Shown: in pieces, positions 17,634-25,820 of the stretch
Position numbering within the stretch: position 1 is the stretch's first letter
Layout of the letters: the number at the start of each line of letters is the position of its first letter
NCBI GenBank assembly: GCA_903970285.1
Contig: CAJCHN010000076.1
Location: 1-64,000, forward strand
Direction: 5' to 3'
Origin: Rhodanobacteraceae bacterium
GTDB taxonomy: Bacteria > Acidobacteriota > Terriglobia > Terriglobales > Acidobacteriaceae
Length of the DNA: 64,000 bases
Notes under the pieces: model-generated
Databases searched by the model: none
What the model was told of the DNA's origin: nothing
The model's input: only the letters and a program-made list of their open reading frames with translations
Program-made: the position numbers and the translations under genes

Positions 17634-18395
17634 TTAGAAACCAAACAGCCACAGAATGGCGCGGGTGATGGGGTTCGGCGGACGAACGCTGTCGGAGATG
17701 ATGCCTTTGCCCTTCATCTCGATCTCGAGGTTGCTGAGCGCGGACGAGGCCACGGTATTGGCGGAGCTGATATCGCCCGGACGAACGATTCCGCGGATGA
17801 TGAGGTCTTCGTGCTGATTGTTCATGAAGATCTTCCGCTCGGCTTCGATCACCATGTTTCCGTTGGCCAGCACGGCGATGACCTGACCGGTGAGAGAGGT
17901 GGTGAAGGTGGTGTTCGACGAGGTGCTTCCCTGCCCTTTAAGGATCGTGGAGGAATTCGCACCGAGCAGTGGGTTGACGCCTGACGTCTTGAGATTTCCG
18001 GGCAGACCGGTGATGGCCGAGTTGGTGGTGAAGGTTCGCTCGCTGTCGAGGTTGCCGCTCTGCGCCGCGGTGGTCTGGACCGAGACCTGAACGACGATCG
18101 TGTCGTTGACATTGCGCGCCTTGTAGTCCGAGGAGAGATCGCCGAGAGAGTTGGCGGCGGACCAAAGGCTGCCCATGGTGCGGGGCTCGGGCGGCGGCAT
18201 GTACTGCTCGTGCAGGCGTTGCAGATAGTCAGCGCGGAGCTCCTGCTCAGTCTTCTTATGCGGCTTGAGCGAGGCGAGGCCAGTAGGCGGGGGCGGCGGT
18301 GCGGCCTCCGGGCCGGTGGGAATGGCCTGGCCGAAGCAGACCGGTGATGAAGCGGCGGCAAGCAGGGCGAGCGCCAGCAGGCATCGCGAGATCAT
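17634..18395 (-). CDS. flgH: Flagellar L-ring protein
   Basis: 253 residues. A signal peptide (residues 1-22) ends PVCFGQA; the Cys does not sit in a good lipobox, so lipidation is uncertain although FlgH is usually a lipoprotein. Diagnostic motifs: MGSLWS, then DYKARNVNDTIVVQV and EDLIIRGIVRPGDISSANTV. FlgH forms the outer-membrane ring. The ~40 residues between signal and MGSLWS are Pro/Lys rich. Follows flgA and precedes flgI. Confidence 0.93.
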   Translation of the reverse strand: MISRCLLALALLAAASSPVCFGQAIPTGPEAAPPPPPTGLASLKPHKKTEQELRADYLQRLHEQYMPPPEPRTMGSLWSAANSLGDLSSDYKARNVNDTIVVQVSVQTTAAQSGNLDSERTFTTNSAITGLPGNLKTSGVNPLLGANSSTILKGQGSTSSNTTFTTSLTGQVIAVLANGNMVIEAERKIFMNNQHEDLIIRGIVRPGDISSANTVASSALSNLEIEMKGKGIISDSVRPPNPITRAILWLFGF

Positions 18396-18396
18396 C

Positions 18397-19098
18397 TTAG
18401 AGACTTCCTTTCAGCAGGCCTTGACCAAGGACTTCGGCGACGTAGGCCTGGCGGTGATCGGGGGTGGCGACGCGAACCTTATCGCCGGGAGCGCCCGCCT
18501 CAAGGCAGACCACGCGCAGGCGCACGTGGACGCGATCGCCCTCGAGCAGCAGGACGGCCGATGCTCCGGCGCGGAGAGCGTCTGTATCCTCCGGGAGCGA
18601 TGCCTTCGAGAGTCGCTGGCCGGAAGCAGGCGCGGCATTCGCTGCAGAGCCGGTGGAGAGTTGACTGGAGAGCGTGACCGGGGCCGTCCATGAGGCGGAG
18701 ACGTAGAAGGGGATGCAATCGGAGGCTGCGCGGCACCCTACAAGCAACTGCGCGGAGCGACTGTCGCCCACGTTGATGGCGCGGATCTCCAGCGCTGGGT
18801 TGGCGACCGCGGCCGTGACTGCCGCGGGCATCCGGATCTGGACGCCGTCGGCGGGGAGGCTGCGCTGCCGCATGGCCGCAACGACGTTTTCCGTGGTCAC
18901 CGGATAGCGGCGGCCAGCCGCTGGCGCGGACGACTGTGCTGAAGCCTGCGGCACGCCTGCCGCGAGAGCGCAGAAGGCGGCGGCGCTGAAGGCCAGCGCG
19001 CGGAAGGCTGGAGCACAGAAGCCGGTGAGAGCCGCAGCCGTTGCGCGAGCTTTCCGATGAACCCGTCGAAGCAAAATCCCTGCAGGTTTCTTTGTCAT
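18397..19098 (-). CDS. flgA: Flagellar P-ring assembly chaperone FlgA
   Basis: 233 residues. A long, Ala-rich N-terminal export signal with an Arg/Lys-rich start (residues 1-55) precedes a SAF-type domain. The C-terminal LLEGDRVHVRLRVVCLEAGAPGDKVRV matches the conserved FlgA end, here with more divergence in the middle. FlgA is a periplasmic chaperone for FlgI. Ribosome-binding site GAGGGAACC. Placed between flgG and flgH as in many non-enteric flagellar loci; it ends one base before the flgH region. Confidence 0.85.
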   Translation of the reverse strand: MTKKPAGILLRRVHRKARATAAALTGFCAPAFRALAFSAAAFCALAAGVPQASAQSSAPAAGRRYPVTTENVVAAMRQRSLPADGVQIRMPAAVTAAVANPALEIRAINVGDSRSAQLLVGCRAASDCIPFYVSASWTAPVTLSSQLSTGSAANAAPASGQRLSKASLPEDTDALRAGASAVLLLEGDRVHVRLRVVCLEAGAPGDKVRVATPDHRQAYVAEVLGQGLLKGSL

Positions 19099-19106
19099 GG
19101 TTCCCT

Positions 19107-19898
19107 CTACTGGGAGAGTTGATTCAACTGCTGCAGCATCTCGTCGGCGGCCTTCACCACGCGGGAGTTCGACTCATAGGAACGTTGCGCGACGATCATC
19201 TGGACGAACTCGTCGACCACGCTGACGTTGGATTGTTCCAGCATGCCCTGCTGGATCTGGCCCAGGCCTTCGGAACCGCCGGGGGTGCCGATGATGGGGT
19301 TACCGGACGCCGTGGTCGCGAGATAGATGTTGTTCCCTACGCTGTTGAGACCGCCAGGATTGACGAACAAGGCGAGCTGGATATTGCCGACGGTGGAAGC
19401 CTGGGTCTGGCCGGGGACTGTCGCGCTCACGGTGCCATCGCTGCCGATGGTGATGTTGGTGGCGTCGGTGGGGACGGTGATGGCGGGCTGCAGCGGGTTG
19501 CCGTCGGCGGTCACCACGTTGCCCTGCGAGTCGGGGTGGAAGGAACCGGCGCGGGTGTAACCGGTCTGGCCGTTGGGCAGCAGGATCTGAAAGAAGCCGC
19601 CGCCTGAGATGGCGAGGTCGAGCGGATTGTTGGTGGTCTGCAGATCGCCCTGCGTCTGATTGATCTCGGTGGTGCTGGGCCGTACGCCAAGACCGATCTG
19701 CAGACCGGCGGCATTGGTGGTCTGCTGGGTGGCCGCGGAGCCGGGCATGACAGTGTTCTGATAGAGCAGATCGGAGAACGCGAGAATGCGCTGCTGATAG
19801 CCGGTGGTGCTGGCGTTCGAAAGATTGTTGGCGATGTTGTCGAGGTTCAGTTGCTGGGCGGTCATACCGCTGGCGGCCGTGTAGAGAGCGCGGAGCAT
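19107..19898 (-). CDS. flgG: Flagellar distal rod protein
   Basis: 263 residues, standard length. The N-terminus LRALYTAASGMTAQQLNLDNIANNLSN and C-terminal helix EFVQMIVAQRSYESNSRVVK are diagnostic of FlgG. The internal LDLAISGGGFFQI is shared with other rod/hook proteins. FlgG forms the distal rod. It is separated from flgF by 30 nt and followed closely by flgA. Confidence 0.95.
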   Translation of the reverse strand: MLRALYTAASGMTAQQLNLDNIANNLSNASTTGYQQRILAFSDLLYQNTVMPGSAATQQTTNAAGLQIGLGVRPSTTEINQTQGDLQTTNNPLDLAISGGGFFQILLPNGQTGYTRAGSFHPDSQGNVVTADGNPLQPAITVPTDATNITIGSDGTVSATVPGQTQASTVGNIQLALFVNPGGLNSVGNNIYLATTASGNPIIGTPGGSEGLGQIQQGMLEQSNVSVVDEFVQMIVAQRSYESNSRVVKAADEMLQQLNQLSQ

Positions 19899-19928
19899 GG
19901 GGAGCCTTTCTCGTCGTTGAGGATTTCG

Positions 19929-20669
19929 TTAGCTGATGCGCGGCAGATCCTGCGCAGCGGTCTTGTCGATCTCGGTGTCGATCATGGAGAGAGCGTGGCG
20001 CATGCCTTCCGCGGCACGCTGCGCATCGATCAGCTCCACGACGCTTGATACAGGATTGACGTTGGAGCCTTCGAGCATGCCCTGGCGCACCTGCGAGTTC
20101 GTCGAGGCGACCACCTGGCTGGCGGGAACGGTGTAGTTCGCGCCGCCCATGCTCTGCGGGTCTGCGCTGGGAGCGAACTCAACCAGCTTGAGCTTGCCGG
20201 CAATGGCGCCATTCGCGCTGATGGTGCCATCCGCGCTGATCGTGACGTTGGCGCCGGTAGGGATGGTGATGGCGCCGGTGGTTCCGAGGACTGCATCGCC
20301 GGTGGCGGTGACGAGCTGACCCTTGGCGGAGATCTGCAGCGCGCCGTTGCGCGTATAGCCGACTCCATTGGCGGTCTGCACCGCAAAGAACCCGTTGCCG
20401 TCGATGCCGAGATCGAGCGGGTTGCCGGTGGGCTCGAGAGCGCCGGGCTGCATATCCAGGTGAGAACCGCCGAGGATACCGTAATGATTGGTGTCGACGT
20501 TCAACTGCGAGTTCAGGGTCTGGCCGAAGCCCGCAAGCACCGAGTTGAAGGTGGTGTGCCGGCCGCGGAAGCCACCGGTGTTGCTGTTGGCGAGATTGTT
20601 GGCGATGGTATCGAGTGCGTCGGTTCGTGCCATCAGCGCGGCGCACGCCGCATAGAGTCCGCTATCCAT
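19929..20669 (-). CDS. flgF: Flagellar proximal rod protein FlgF
   Basis: 246 residues. Rod/hook family N-terminus (DTIANNLANSNTGGFRGRHT), internal LDLGIDGNGFFAV, and the C-terminal VVELIDAQRAAEGMRHALSM; position before flgG and the degenerate N-terminal end (MDSGLYAACAALMAR) point to FlgF. A GAGGT site lies six bases before the ATG. A perfect sigma-54 promoter sequence (20693-20708) is 24 nt upstream, so flgF heads the flgF-G-A-H-I-J transcript. Confidence 0.92.
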   Translation of the reverse strand: MDSGLYAACAALMARTDALDTIANNLANSNTGGFRGRHTTFNSVLAGFGQTLNSQLNVDTNHYGILGGSHLDMQPGALEPTGNPLDLGIDGNGFFAVQTANGVGYTRNGALQISAKGQLVTATGDAVLGTTGAITIPTGANVTISADGTISANGAIAGKLKLVEFAPSADPQSMGGANYTVPASQVVASTNSQVRQGMLEGSNVNPVSSVVELIDAQRAAEGMRHALSMIDTEIDKTAAQDLPRIS

Positions 20670-20692
20670 GAAGAGACCTCACGGACAGGAGT

Positions 20693-20708
20693 AGCAACGT
20701 GTGTGCCA
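20693..20708 (-). promoter_or_regulatory. Sigma-54 promoter of flgF operon
   Basis: Minus-strand TGGCACACACGTTGCT matches the sigma-54 consensus TGGCAC-N5-TTGCW at every conserved position, with the correct GG-to-GC spacing. It predicts a transcript start near 20682 and a short leader containing GAGGT before the flgF ATG. Confidence 0.85.
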
Positions 20709-20820
20709 AACAAAAGCGGCAGGATTTGCCGGGTTTTGGTCGAGTCCGGCGGTGAGAGAGGATTGAATTGAGAGGCAGGTGAGAATGAATCCTTCGCCTG
20801 GTGCGACAGATTCAAATGCT

Positions 20821-20848
20821 GTTCTAATTCAAGGCGTCGAGTTAGAAC
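20821..20848. promoter_or_regulatory. Inverted repeat upstream of the flgF sigma-54 promoter (candidate enhancer)
   Basis: GTTCTAATTC (20821-20830) and GAGTTAGAAC (20839-20848) form a 10-bp inverted repeat with one mismatch around 8 bases. It lies 113-140 bp upstream of the sigma-54 promoter, the normal distance for enhancer-binding-protein sites. It could instead be a hairpin after the HDOD gene, but there is no T-run. Role inferred from position. Confidence 0.45.
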
Positions 20849-20883
20849 GGAGCGTCTTCTAGGCTGCTGCGAAGAGGAATGCT

Positions 20884-21543
20884 TTAACTCGCGTGCGCGG
20901 GATCGGACTGATCGGCCAGGCTCTGCGCGAGCTGGAGCATCTCGGTCCAGCGGCAGGAATGGACGGAGTGTTGCAGCTCGCGGATGGCGTCCATGAGATA
21001 CCGGGGAAGATGCCAGTATTCGGCCAGGACAAGGCCAAGGTCGAGCTGCTCCTCGGCTGAGCCCGCGCGCTGCCAGCCGAGCAGCTGCGGGAGCTTGGCG
21101 AGGTTGAGCAGAAGACCGATCAGATAGGCCTCTTCGGGCGCAAAGCCGTCGACGATGCGGGCGAGTTCACGGGCGTAGAGAGCGACGCGCCGCCAGCGTT
21201 CCCACTCCGCCAGCAGGCCTTCCTGCTGCGGCATGCTGGAGACGCAGACGAGGTCGTACCAGCGCTCGAAGTTGAGGCTGGCGATGCAGTCTTCCATGCG
21301 CGTCGGGCGATCTTCTTCGAGGGGATTCTCTTCGCCGATGAGGCGAAAGATCTGCAGCGTGGCGCCCACATCGGCGAGGATCACTTCAGAGAGCGCATGC
21401 AGGTCCACCTGCGATTCCTTCAGCAGCAACTCCAGTTGGAGACGCGTGGAGAGCAGGGTCGGGACGTCGGGCAGCCATCCAGCGAAGGATGGCTGCGGCT
21501 GCTGGCTGAGAGTGTGCTCGACGAGGTTCAGGCTTGCGTCCAT
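20884..21543 (-). CDS. HDOD-domain protein within the flagellar locus
   Basis: 219 residues (ATG 21543; an ATG at 21564 would add seven). It consists of a single HDOD-like all-helical domain: LLSTRLQLELLLKESQVDLH, VILADVGATLQIFRLIGEEN, and PEEAYLIGLLLNLAKLPQLL. HD metal ligands are not obvious, as usual for HDOD. HDOD proteins are non-enzymatic signalling scaffolds linked to c-di-GMP and motility in several bacteria; the role here is unknown. A sigma-28 promoter sequence at 21575-21602 would give a leader of only a few bases to 21564, favouring the 21543 start, which has GGGGA upstream. It is therefore probably a late (FliA-class) gene. Confidence 0.75.
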   Translation of the reverse strand: MDASLNLVEHTLSQQPQPSFAGWLPDVPTLLSTRLQLELLLKESQVDLHALSEVILADVGATLQIFRLIGEENPLEEDRPTRMEDCIASLNFERWYDLVCVSSMPQQEGLLAEWERWRRVALYARELARIVDGFAPEEAYLIGLLLNLAKLPQLLGWQRAGSAEEQLDLGLVLAEYWHLPRYLMDAIRELQHSVHSCRWTEMLQLAQSLADQSDPAHAS

Positions 21544-21574
21544 TGGATCCCCATACCGATTCATTCGACTTTGT

Positions 21575-21602
21575 TTATCGGCATGACATATCAGGACGTT
21601 CA
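21575..21602 (-). promoter_or_regulatory. Putative sigma-28 (FliA) promoter of the HDOD gene
   Basis: Minus-strand TGAA (21599-21602), 16 bases, then GCCGATAA (21575-21582), which is identical to the FliA -10 consensus. The flgM promoter candidate has the same CTGAA core and the same 16-base spacing. Confidence 0.6.
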
Positions 21603-21663
21603 GCCTTTCCGGGGACTTTGCGGGATTGAAAGTGCGCCGCCGCGAGCTGAGAGGTCCGACGCG

Positions 21664-21948
21664 CTACGCAACAAAGCCATGCACCACTTCGGTGATGCGA
21701 AGTCCGTAGTTGCCATCGATGATGACGGCTTCGCCACGCGCGACGACCCGACCATCCAGCACCAGTTCCACCGGTTCATCGACCTGGCGGTCGAGCTCGA
21801 CGACGGCTCCGCTGGTCAGATCGAGAACCTCGCGCAAGCTCAATTTGCGTTCGCCAAACCGGAGGGTCACGTTGAGCTCAACATCCATGACCAGGTCGAG
21901 GTTGGCTGAGGGCGCTTCAAAAGGGTTTTCGCTCTCAGGAGTTTGCAT
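21664..21948 (-). CDS. fliN: Flagellar motor switch protein FliN
   Basis: 94 residues, essentially one SpoA domain: DVELNVTLRFGERKLSLREVL and EVILD-equivalent GEAVIIDGNYGLRITEV. FliN polymerises at the bottom of the C-ring with FliM. I chose ATG 21948 because GAGGAC lies seven bases upstream; the ATG at 21978 has none. The gene overlaps the fliM end by 14 nt. A second SpoA protein is encoded at 29.5-29.8 kb. Confidence 0.88.
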   Translation of the reverse strand: MQTPESENPFEAPSANLDLVMDVELNVTLRFGERKLSLREVLDLTSGAVVELDRQVDEPVELVLDGRVVARGEAVIIDGNYGLRITEVVHGFVA

Positions 21949-22900
21949 GGCTGTCCTCTTCGGTTCTGGAGATGTCATTGGAGGTTACGTGCAGCGGCCG
22001 AATCAATTGCATGGCTTTATTCGCGCCCTGGCCGACCGGAAGCGCTTCGAAGTAACCACGGTCTTCGAGCATAAGTCGTCCCGGCGCGGAGGCCGGCGCC
22101 GAGAGCGTCAGCACCGAGCCGACCTCGATGCGGGCCAGGTCTCGGACAGCTACCTTCAGTTCGGGCAACTCGCCGGCCAGCGAGAACTCACAATCCAGCA
22201 TCCGCTGTTCGAGGGTGCGCGAGGAATGGTATCCGGAGCCATGCTTGGCGCCGACATGATCCGCGCGCATGTTGCGCACGAGGTGACTGGAGAGCGAGGC
22301 CGGAAGCGCGATGAACAAAGCGCCATTCACGCCGGCCACACTCAGCTCGAAGTGGATGCGATGCACCTTTTCGGTTGGCGGGAAAACGCGATGCGCCAGG
22401 TTGGGTTTCACGCATTTTGCGGGCGCCAGCGTGATGCCGAGCGGTTGCCAGACGCGATCAATCTGGCCGGCAATCATGGTGCCCACCTCGTCCATGATCT
22501 CTTCGTCGATCTCGGTCAGCTCGCGCGTGACGCCGGGATATCCGCCGGTACCGCCGAGCAGGAGATCGATCACCGTGAACATGAGCGGACTATCCATCTC
22601 CAGCAGGATGCTGGTGGAGGAAGGACGCGCGGCGCAGGGAAGAATGTAGCCAGCTGATGCACAACGCGCGCGGAAGTCTTCCATGGTGAGCTGCTCAAGA
22701 TCGATAAGTCGAACTTCGAGGCCGGTGCCAAGATAAACGTCGAGCGAGTTGGTGAGATTGCGCGCCAGCGACTCGTGCAAGGTGGTGAGGATACGTCCGC
22801 TTTCATTGGAGAGGCGTCCGGCCGAGCGGAAGTTACACGGCAGGATGGTGGGTTCTTTGGGTGGCGCCTTGCGCGACGCCTGCGCACTCTTGCTGGTCAT
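21935..22900 (-). CDS. fliM: Flagellar motor switch protein FliM, lacking the CheY-binding N-terminus
   Basis: 321 residues. The middle CheC-like domain (LTTLHESLARNLTNSLDVYL, VIDLLLGGTGGYPG) and the C-terminal SpoA domain (LPELKVAVRDLARIEVGSVL) are clear. FliM links FliG to FliN and normally binds phospho-CheY through an N-terminal EIDALL peptide. Here the first 20 residues are MTSKSAQASRKAPPKEPTIL, basic and with no such motif, and the conserved domain begins almost at once. The start overlaps the end of fliA by 4 nt, so a longer form is not available. Confidence 0.92.
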   Translation of the reverse strand: MTSKSAQASRKAPPKEPTILPCNFRSAGRLSNESGRILTTLHESLARNLTNSLDVYLGTGLEVRLIDLEQLTMEDFRARCASAGYILPCAARPSSTSILLEMDSPLMFTVIDLLLGGTGGYPGVTRELTEIDEEIMDEVGTMIAGQIDRVWQPLGITLAPAKCVKPNLAHRVFPPTEKVHRIHFELSVAGVNGALFIALPASLSSHLVRNMRADHVGAKHGSGYHSSRTLEQRMLDCEFSLAGELPELKVAVRDLARIEVGSVLTLSAPASAPGRLMLEDRGYFEALPVGQGANKAMQLIRPLHVTSNDISRTEEDSHANS

Positions 22901-23685
22901 GCGCTCTTCCTTGCCGGGCTCGCCGTCGGCGCGGCGGCGCGACGGGCGAGCGAAGTCTTCAACTTGGCCAGCACTGCGGTATGGATCTGCGAGACGCGAG
23001 AGACCGCAATGCCTACTACCTCGGCAACTTCTTTCATGGTCAGCTCTTCACGGTAGTAAAGCGAGAGGATGAGCTGTTCGCGTTCCGAGAGTTCGGCGAT
23101 TGCGGCCGCTAGGGAGGCGCGCTCTTCGGTCTTGCAGTACATCTCAAATGGATTTTCCCAGGCGCTGGGAGCGGAGTCGATGAGGTCGTGGGTACCCTCC
23201 CCATCAAACGAGGATTGTGCCTCCTGACCCACAAGATAGAGTCCATTCAATTCGGTCTGCACTTCGTACAACTCTTCGGGTTCGATCTTGAGTTCGGCGG
23301 CCAGCTCCTCGTCGGAGGGGTTGCGTCCAAGCGCGCCCTGCAGGCGCTGGGTCGCGTCGGAGATCTCACGGGCGCGGCGGCGGATGCCGCGGGAGCCCCA
23401 GTCCAGGGCGCGGAGGCTATCAAGGATGGCGCCCTTGATGCGAAAGCGCGCGAAGGTCTTGAATTGCGCGTTGCGGGTGTGATCAAAGCTGCGGTAGGCA
23501 TCGAGCAGTCCGATGACGCCGGCCTGCACCAGGTCGGCGAGCTCCACCTGCTGGGGCAGGCGTTCCAGGATGCGCGAAGCGATGTACTGCACCTGAGGCA
23601 GCTCCTGAAGAATCAGCTCGTTGCGTTCGGCAAACTCTCCGTCGCTGTCCGCAATCATCTTGTAAACCGCGTGCGCCGATGCCAT
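22897..23685 (-). CDS. fliA: RNA polymerase sigma-28 factor FliA
   Basis: 262 residues. Region 2 (DLVQAGVIGLLDAYRSFDHT, FKTFARFRIKGAILDSLRAL), region 3 (LGRNPSDEELAAELKIEPEE) and region 4 with its helix-turn-helix (SEREQLILSLYYREELTMKEV, VGIAVSRVSQIHTAVLAKLK) are all present, matching the FliA/WhiG class. It transcribes late flagellar and chemotaxis genes and is inhibited by FlgM, encoded 7 kb away. Ribosome-binding site GCAGGAG. The usual flhF and flhG between flhA and fliA are missing. Confidence 0.95.
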   Translation of the reverse strand: MASAHAVYKMIADSDGEFAERNELILQELPQVQYIASRILERLPQQVELADLVQAGVIGLLDAYRSFDHTRNAQFKTFARFRIKGAILDSLRALDWGSRGIRRRAREISDATQRLQGALGRNPSDEELAAELKIEPEELYEVQTELNGLYLVGQEAQSSFDGEGTHDLIDSAPSAWENPFEMYCKTEERASLAAAIAELSEREQLILSLYYREELTMKEVAEVVGIAVSRVSQIHTAVLAKLKTSLARRAAAPTASPARKSA

Positions 23686-23732
23686 AAATCTTCTCCTGCG
23701 ATCAATCTCTTCAACTTCTCTACCGGACTTGC

Positions 23733-25820
23733 TTACCGAACCACTCCAACGGACTGCACCATTGTCATGGGCGGGATTTCGCTGGGCGAGATCACGACAA
23801 TCTTGGGCAGGAACGGCTCCAGCAGGCGACGCAGGTAGAACCTTCCTGGCGAGGAGCAGAGCAGAACCGGTGGAGCCTCCCCAACACGCTCACCAAATGA
23901 GGATCGCAAGCTATCTAGCACGCGGCGTGCCACAGAGATTTGCAGAGCGCTGGAGGAAAGCTGGCCTGCGTTTGAATTTGCCGCACGCATGCATTCCTCC
24001 TCAATAGCACTATCGAGGGTGACGACTTTCAACTCGCCGCGAGGATCAAGCAACGGCCGGATGAGCGCGCGGCCCATCGTCTGGCGTGCGGCTTCGACGA
24101 GAGCCACGGAGTTCTTGTTGGTGGCGGCGGTGTCGACGAGCGATTCCAGAATCGAGCCGAGATCGCGGATGGAGACCTGCTCGCGCAAAAGCTGCTGCAG
24201 CACCTTCTGAACTTCGCCCAGGCTCATCAACTTGGGAATGAGCTCTTCCACCAGCTTTGGATGAGAATCATTAAGACGATCGACGAGGCGCTTGGTCTCC
24301 TGCCGGGTCAACAGCTCGTAGGCGTTGCGCTTGATGAGTTCCGCGAGGTGAGCGGCGAGCACCGATGTGGTGTCAACGACGGCATAGCCGGCGGCGATCG
24401 CCTGCGCCTGCAGCTCCTTGGCGATCCACTTCGCGGGCACCCCGAAGGCCGGTTCACGGGTCTCTTCGCCCGGAAGGTTCGGCGCCGCGGTGTCGGAGCT
24501 TACGGCCAGCAGAAAGCCCCGGCGCAGCTCCCAGCGGGCGATCTCCACGCCGCGCAGGTGAACAACGTATTCGCCATCGCGGAGCGAAAGGTTGTCGGTG
24601 ATGTGGATCGATGGGACGAGGAATCCGAGTTGGCCGGCGAGGCTCTTGCGCAGCGCTTTGACGCGGGCCAGAAGCTGTCCGCCCTGCTTGGCATCGACCA
24701 ACGGAACCAGGCCGACGCCAACTTCGAGCATGAGCTCGTCCAGCTTGAGGACCGTATCCATGGGGTCGACAGCCGGGGATGCCGAGCCGGGCTTGCCCTT
24801 GGCGGGGGTGGCCAGCTCTGCGAGCTCCGCATCTTCAGGCGCCTTCTCCACCTTGATCTTCCATGCGGCGTACATCATGACGCCGCCGAGCAGGAAAAAC
24901 GAGATCTTCGGCAGACCGGGTATCAGCCCCAGCGAGCCGAGCACGCCGCCGCCAATCCACAGCAGACGAGGGCTGCTGAGAAGTTGCTTGCGCACGTTGA
25001 CGCCCAGCGAATCCTTAGAAGCGGCACGGGTGACCACGATGCCGCCGGCGATTGAAACCAGCAGCGAGGGCAGGATGGAAACCAGGCCGTCGCCAACGGT
25101 GAGGATGGTGTAGGTCTTCAGAGCGTCCTGGAAGGGGATTCCCTGCTGGAAGACGCCGATCAGGAAGCCGGCGATGATGTTGATCGCCATGATGAGGATG
25201 GTGGCGAGCGAGTCGCGCTGGGAGAACCGGGCGGCTCCGTCCATGGCTCCGCAGAACTCCGCCTCGCGGGCGACGTTTTCGCGACGCTTGCGCGCCTGCT
25301 GCTCGTTGATCAGACCGGCGTTCAGGTCGGCATCGATGGCCATCTGCTTGCCCGGCATCGCGTCCAGCGTGAAGCGGGCGGTCACCTCCGCCGTGCGCAC
25401 CGCGCCGTGGCTGACGACGAGATACTGGATGGCGACCAGGGCGAGGAAGAGCACGAAGCCCACAACGTAGTTGCCGCCGACGACGAACTGACCGAAGGCT
25501 TCGATCACGTGGCCCGCCGCGGCCGAGCCTTCGTTGCCGTGCAGCAGGATGCGCCGCGTGCTGGCGAGATCGAGCGAGAGCCGCAGCATGGTGAGCAGCA
25601 GCAGGAGGCTGGGAAAGACGGAGAACTCGACCGGCTTGAGGATCTGCACTGCGGTCAGCAGCACCAGCACGGATGCGGTGATGCTGAAGGTAAGCATGAG
25701 ATCGAGCAGGAAGCTGGGCAGCGGCACCAGCATCACAAACACCATCGCGACCGCGACAATCGGAACGATCCACTCCCCGGAAGAGGCGACCAGCTTCAAC
25801 ACTCCATTTTCTTTTTTCAT
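23733..25820 (-). CDS. flhA: Flagellar export gate protein FlhA
   Basis: 695 residues, the family length. Eight N-terminal membrane helices are followed by the FHIPEP signature VTARFTLDAMPGKQMAIDAD, including the conserved linker Asp, and a ~340-residue cytoplasmic domain (QEI-type LRDGEYVVHLRGVEIARWE, then ELLTRQETKRLVDRL). FlhA forms the nonameric ring that receives export substrates and couples proton flow. It starts inside the flhB stop (4-nt overlap). Confidence 0.96.
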   Translation of the reverse strand: MKKENGVLKLVASSGEWIVPIVAVAMVFVMLVPLPSFLLDLMLTFSITASVLVLLTAVQILKPVEFSVFPSLLLLLTMLRLSLDLASTRRILLHGNEGSAAAGHVIEAFGQFVVGGNYVVGFVLFLALVAIQYLVVSHGAVRTAEVTARFTLDAMPGKQMAIDADLNAGLINEQQARKRRENVAREAEFCGAMDGAARFSQRDSLATILIMAINIIAGFLIGVFQQGIPFQDALKTYTILTVGDGLVSILPSLLVSIAGGIVVTRAASKDSLGVNVRKQLLSSPRLLWIGGGVLGSLGLIPGLPKISFFLLGGVMMYAAWKIKVEKAPEDAELAELATPAKGKPGSASPAVDPMDTVLKLDELMLEVGVGLVPLVDAKQGGQLLARVKALRKSLAGQLGFLVPSIHITDNLSLRDGEYVVHLRGVEIARWELRRGFLLAVSSDTAAPNLPGEETREPAFGVPAKWIAKELQAQAIAAGYAVVDTTSVLAAHLAELIKRNAYELLTRQETKRLVDRLNDSHPKLVEELIPKLMSLGEVQKVLQQLLREQVSIRDLGSILESLVDTAATNKNSVALVEAARQTMGRALIRPLLDPRGELKVVTLDSAIEEECMRAANSNAGQLSSSALQISVARRVLDSLRSSFGERVGEAPPVLLCSSPGRFYLRRLLEPFLPKIVVISPSEIPPMTMVQSVGVVR

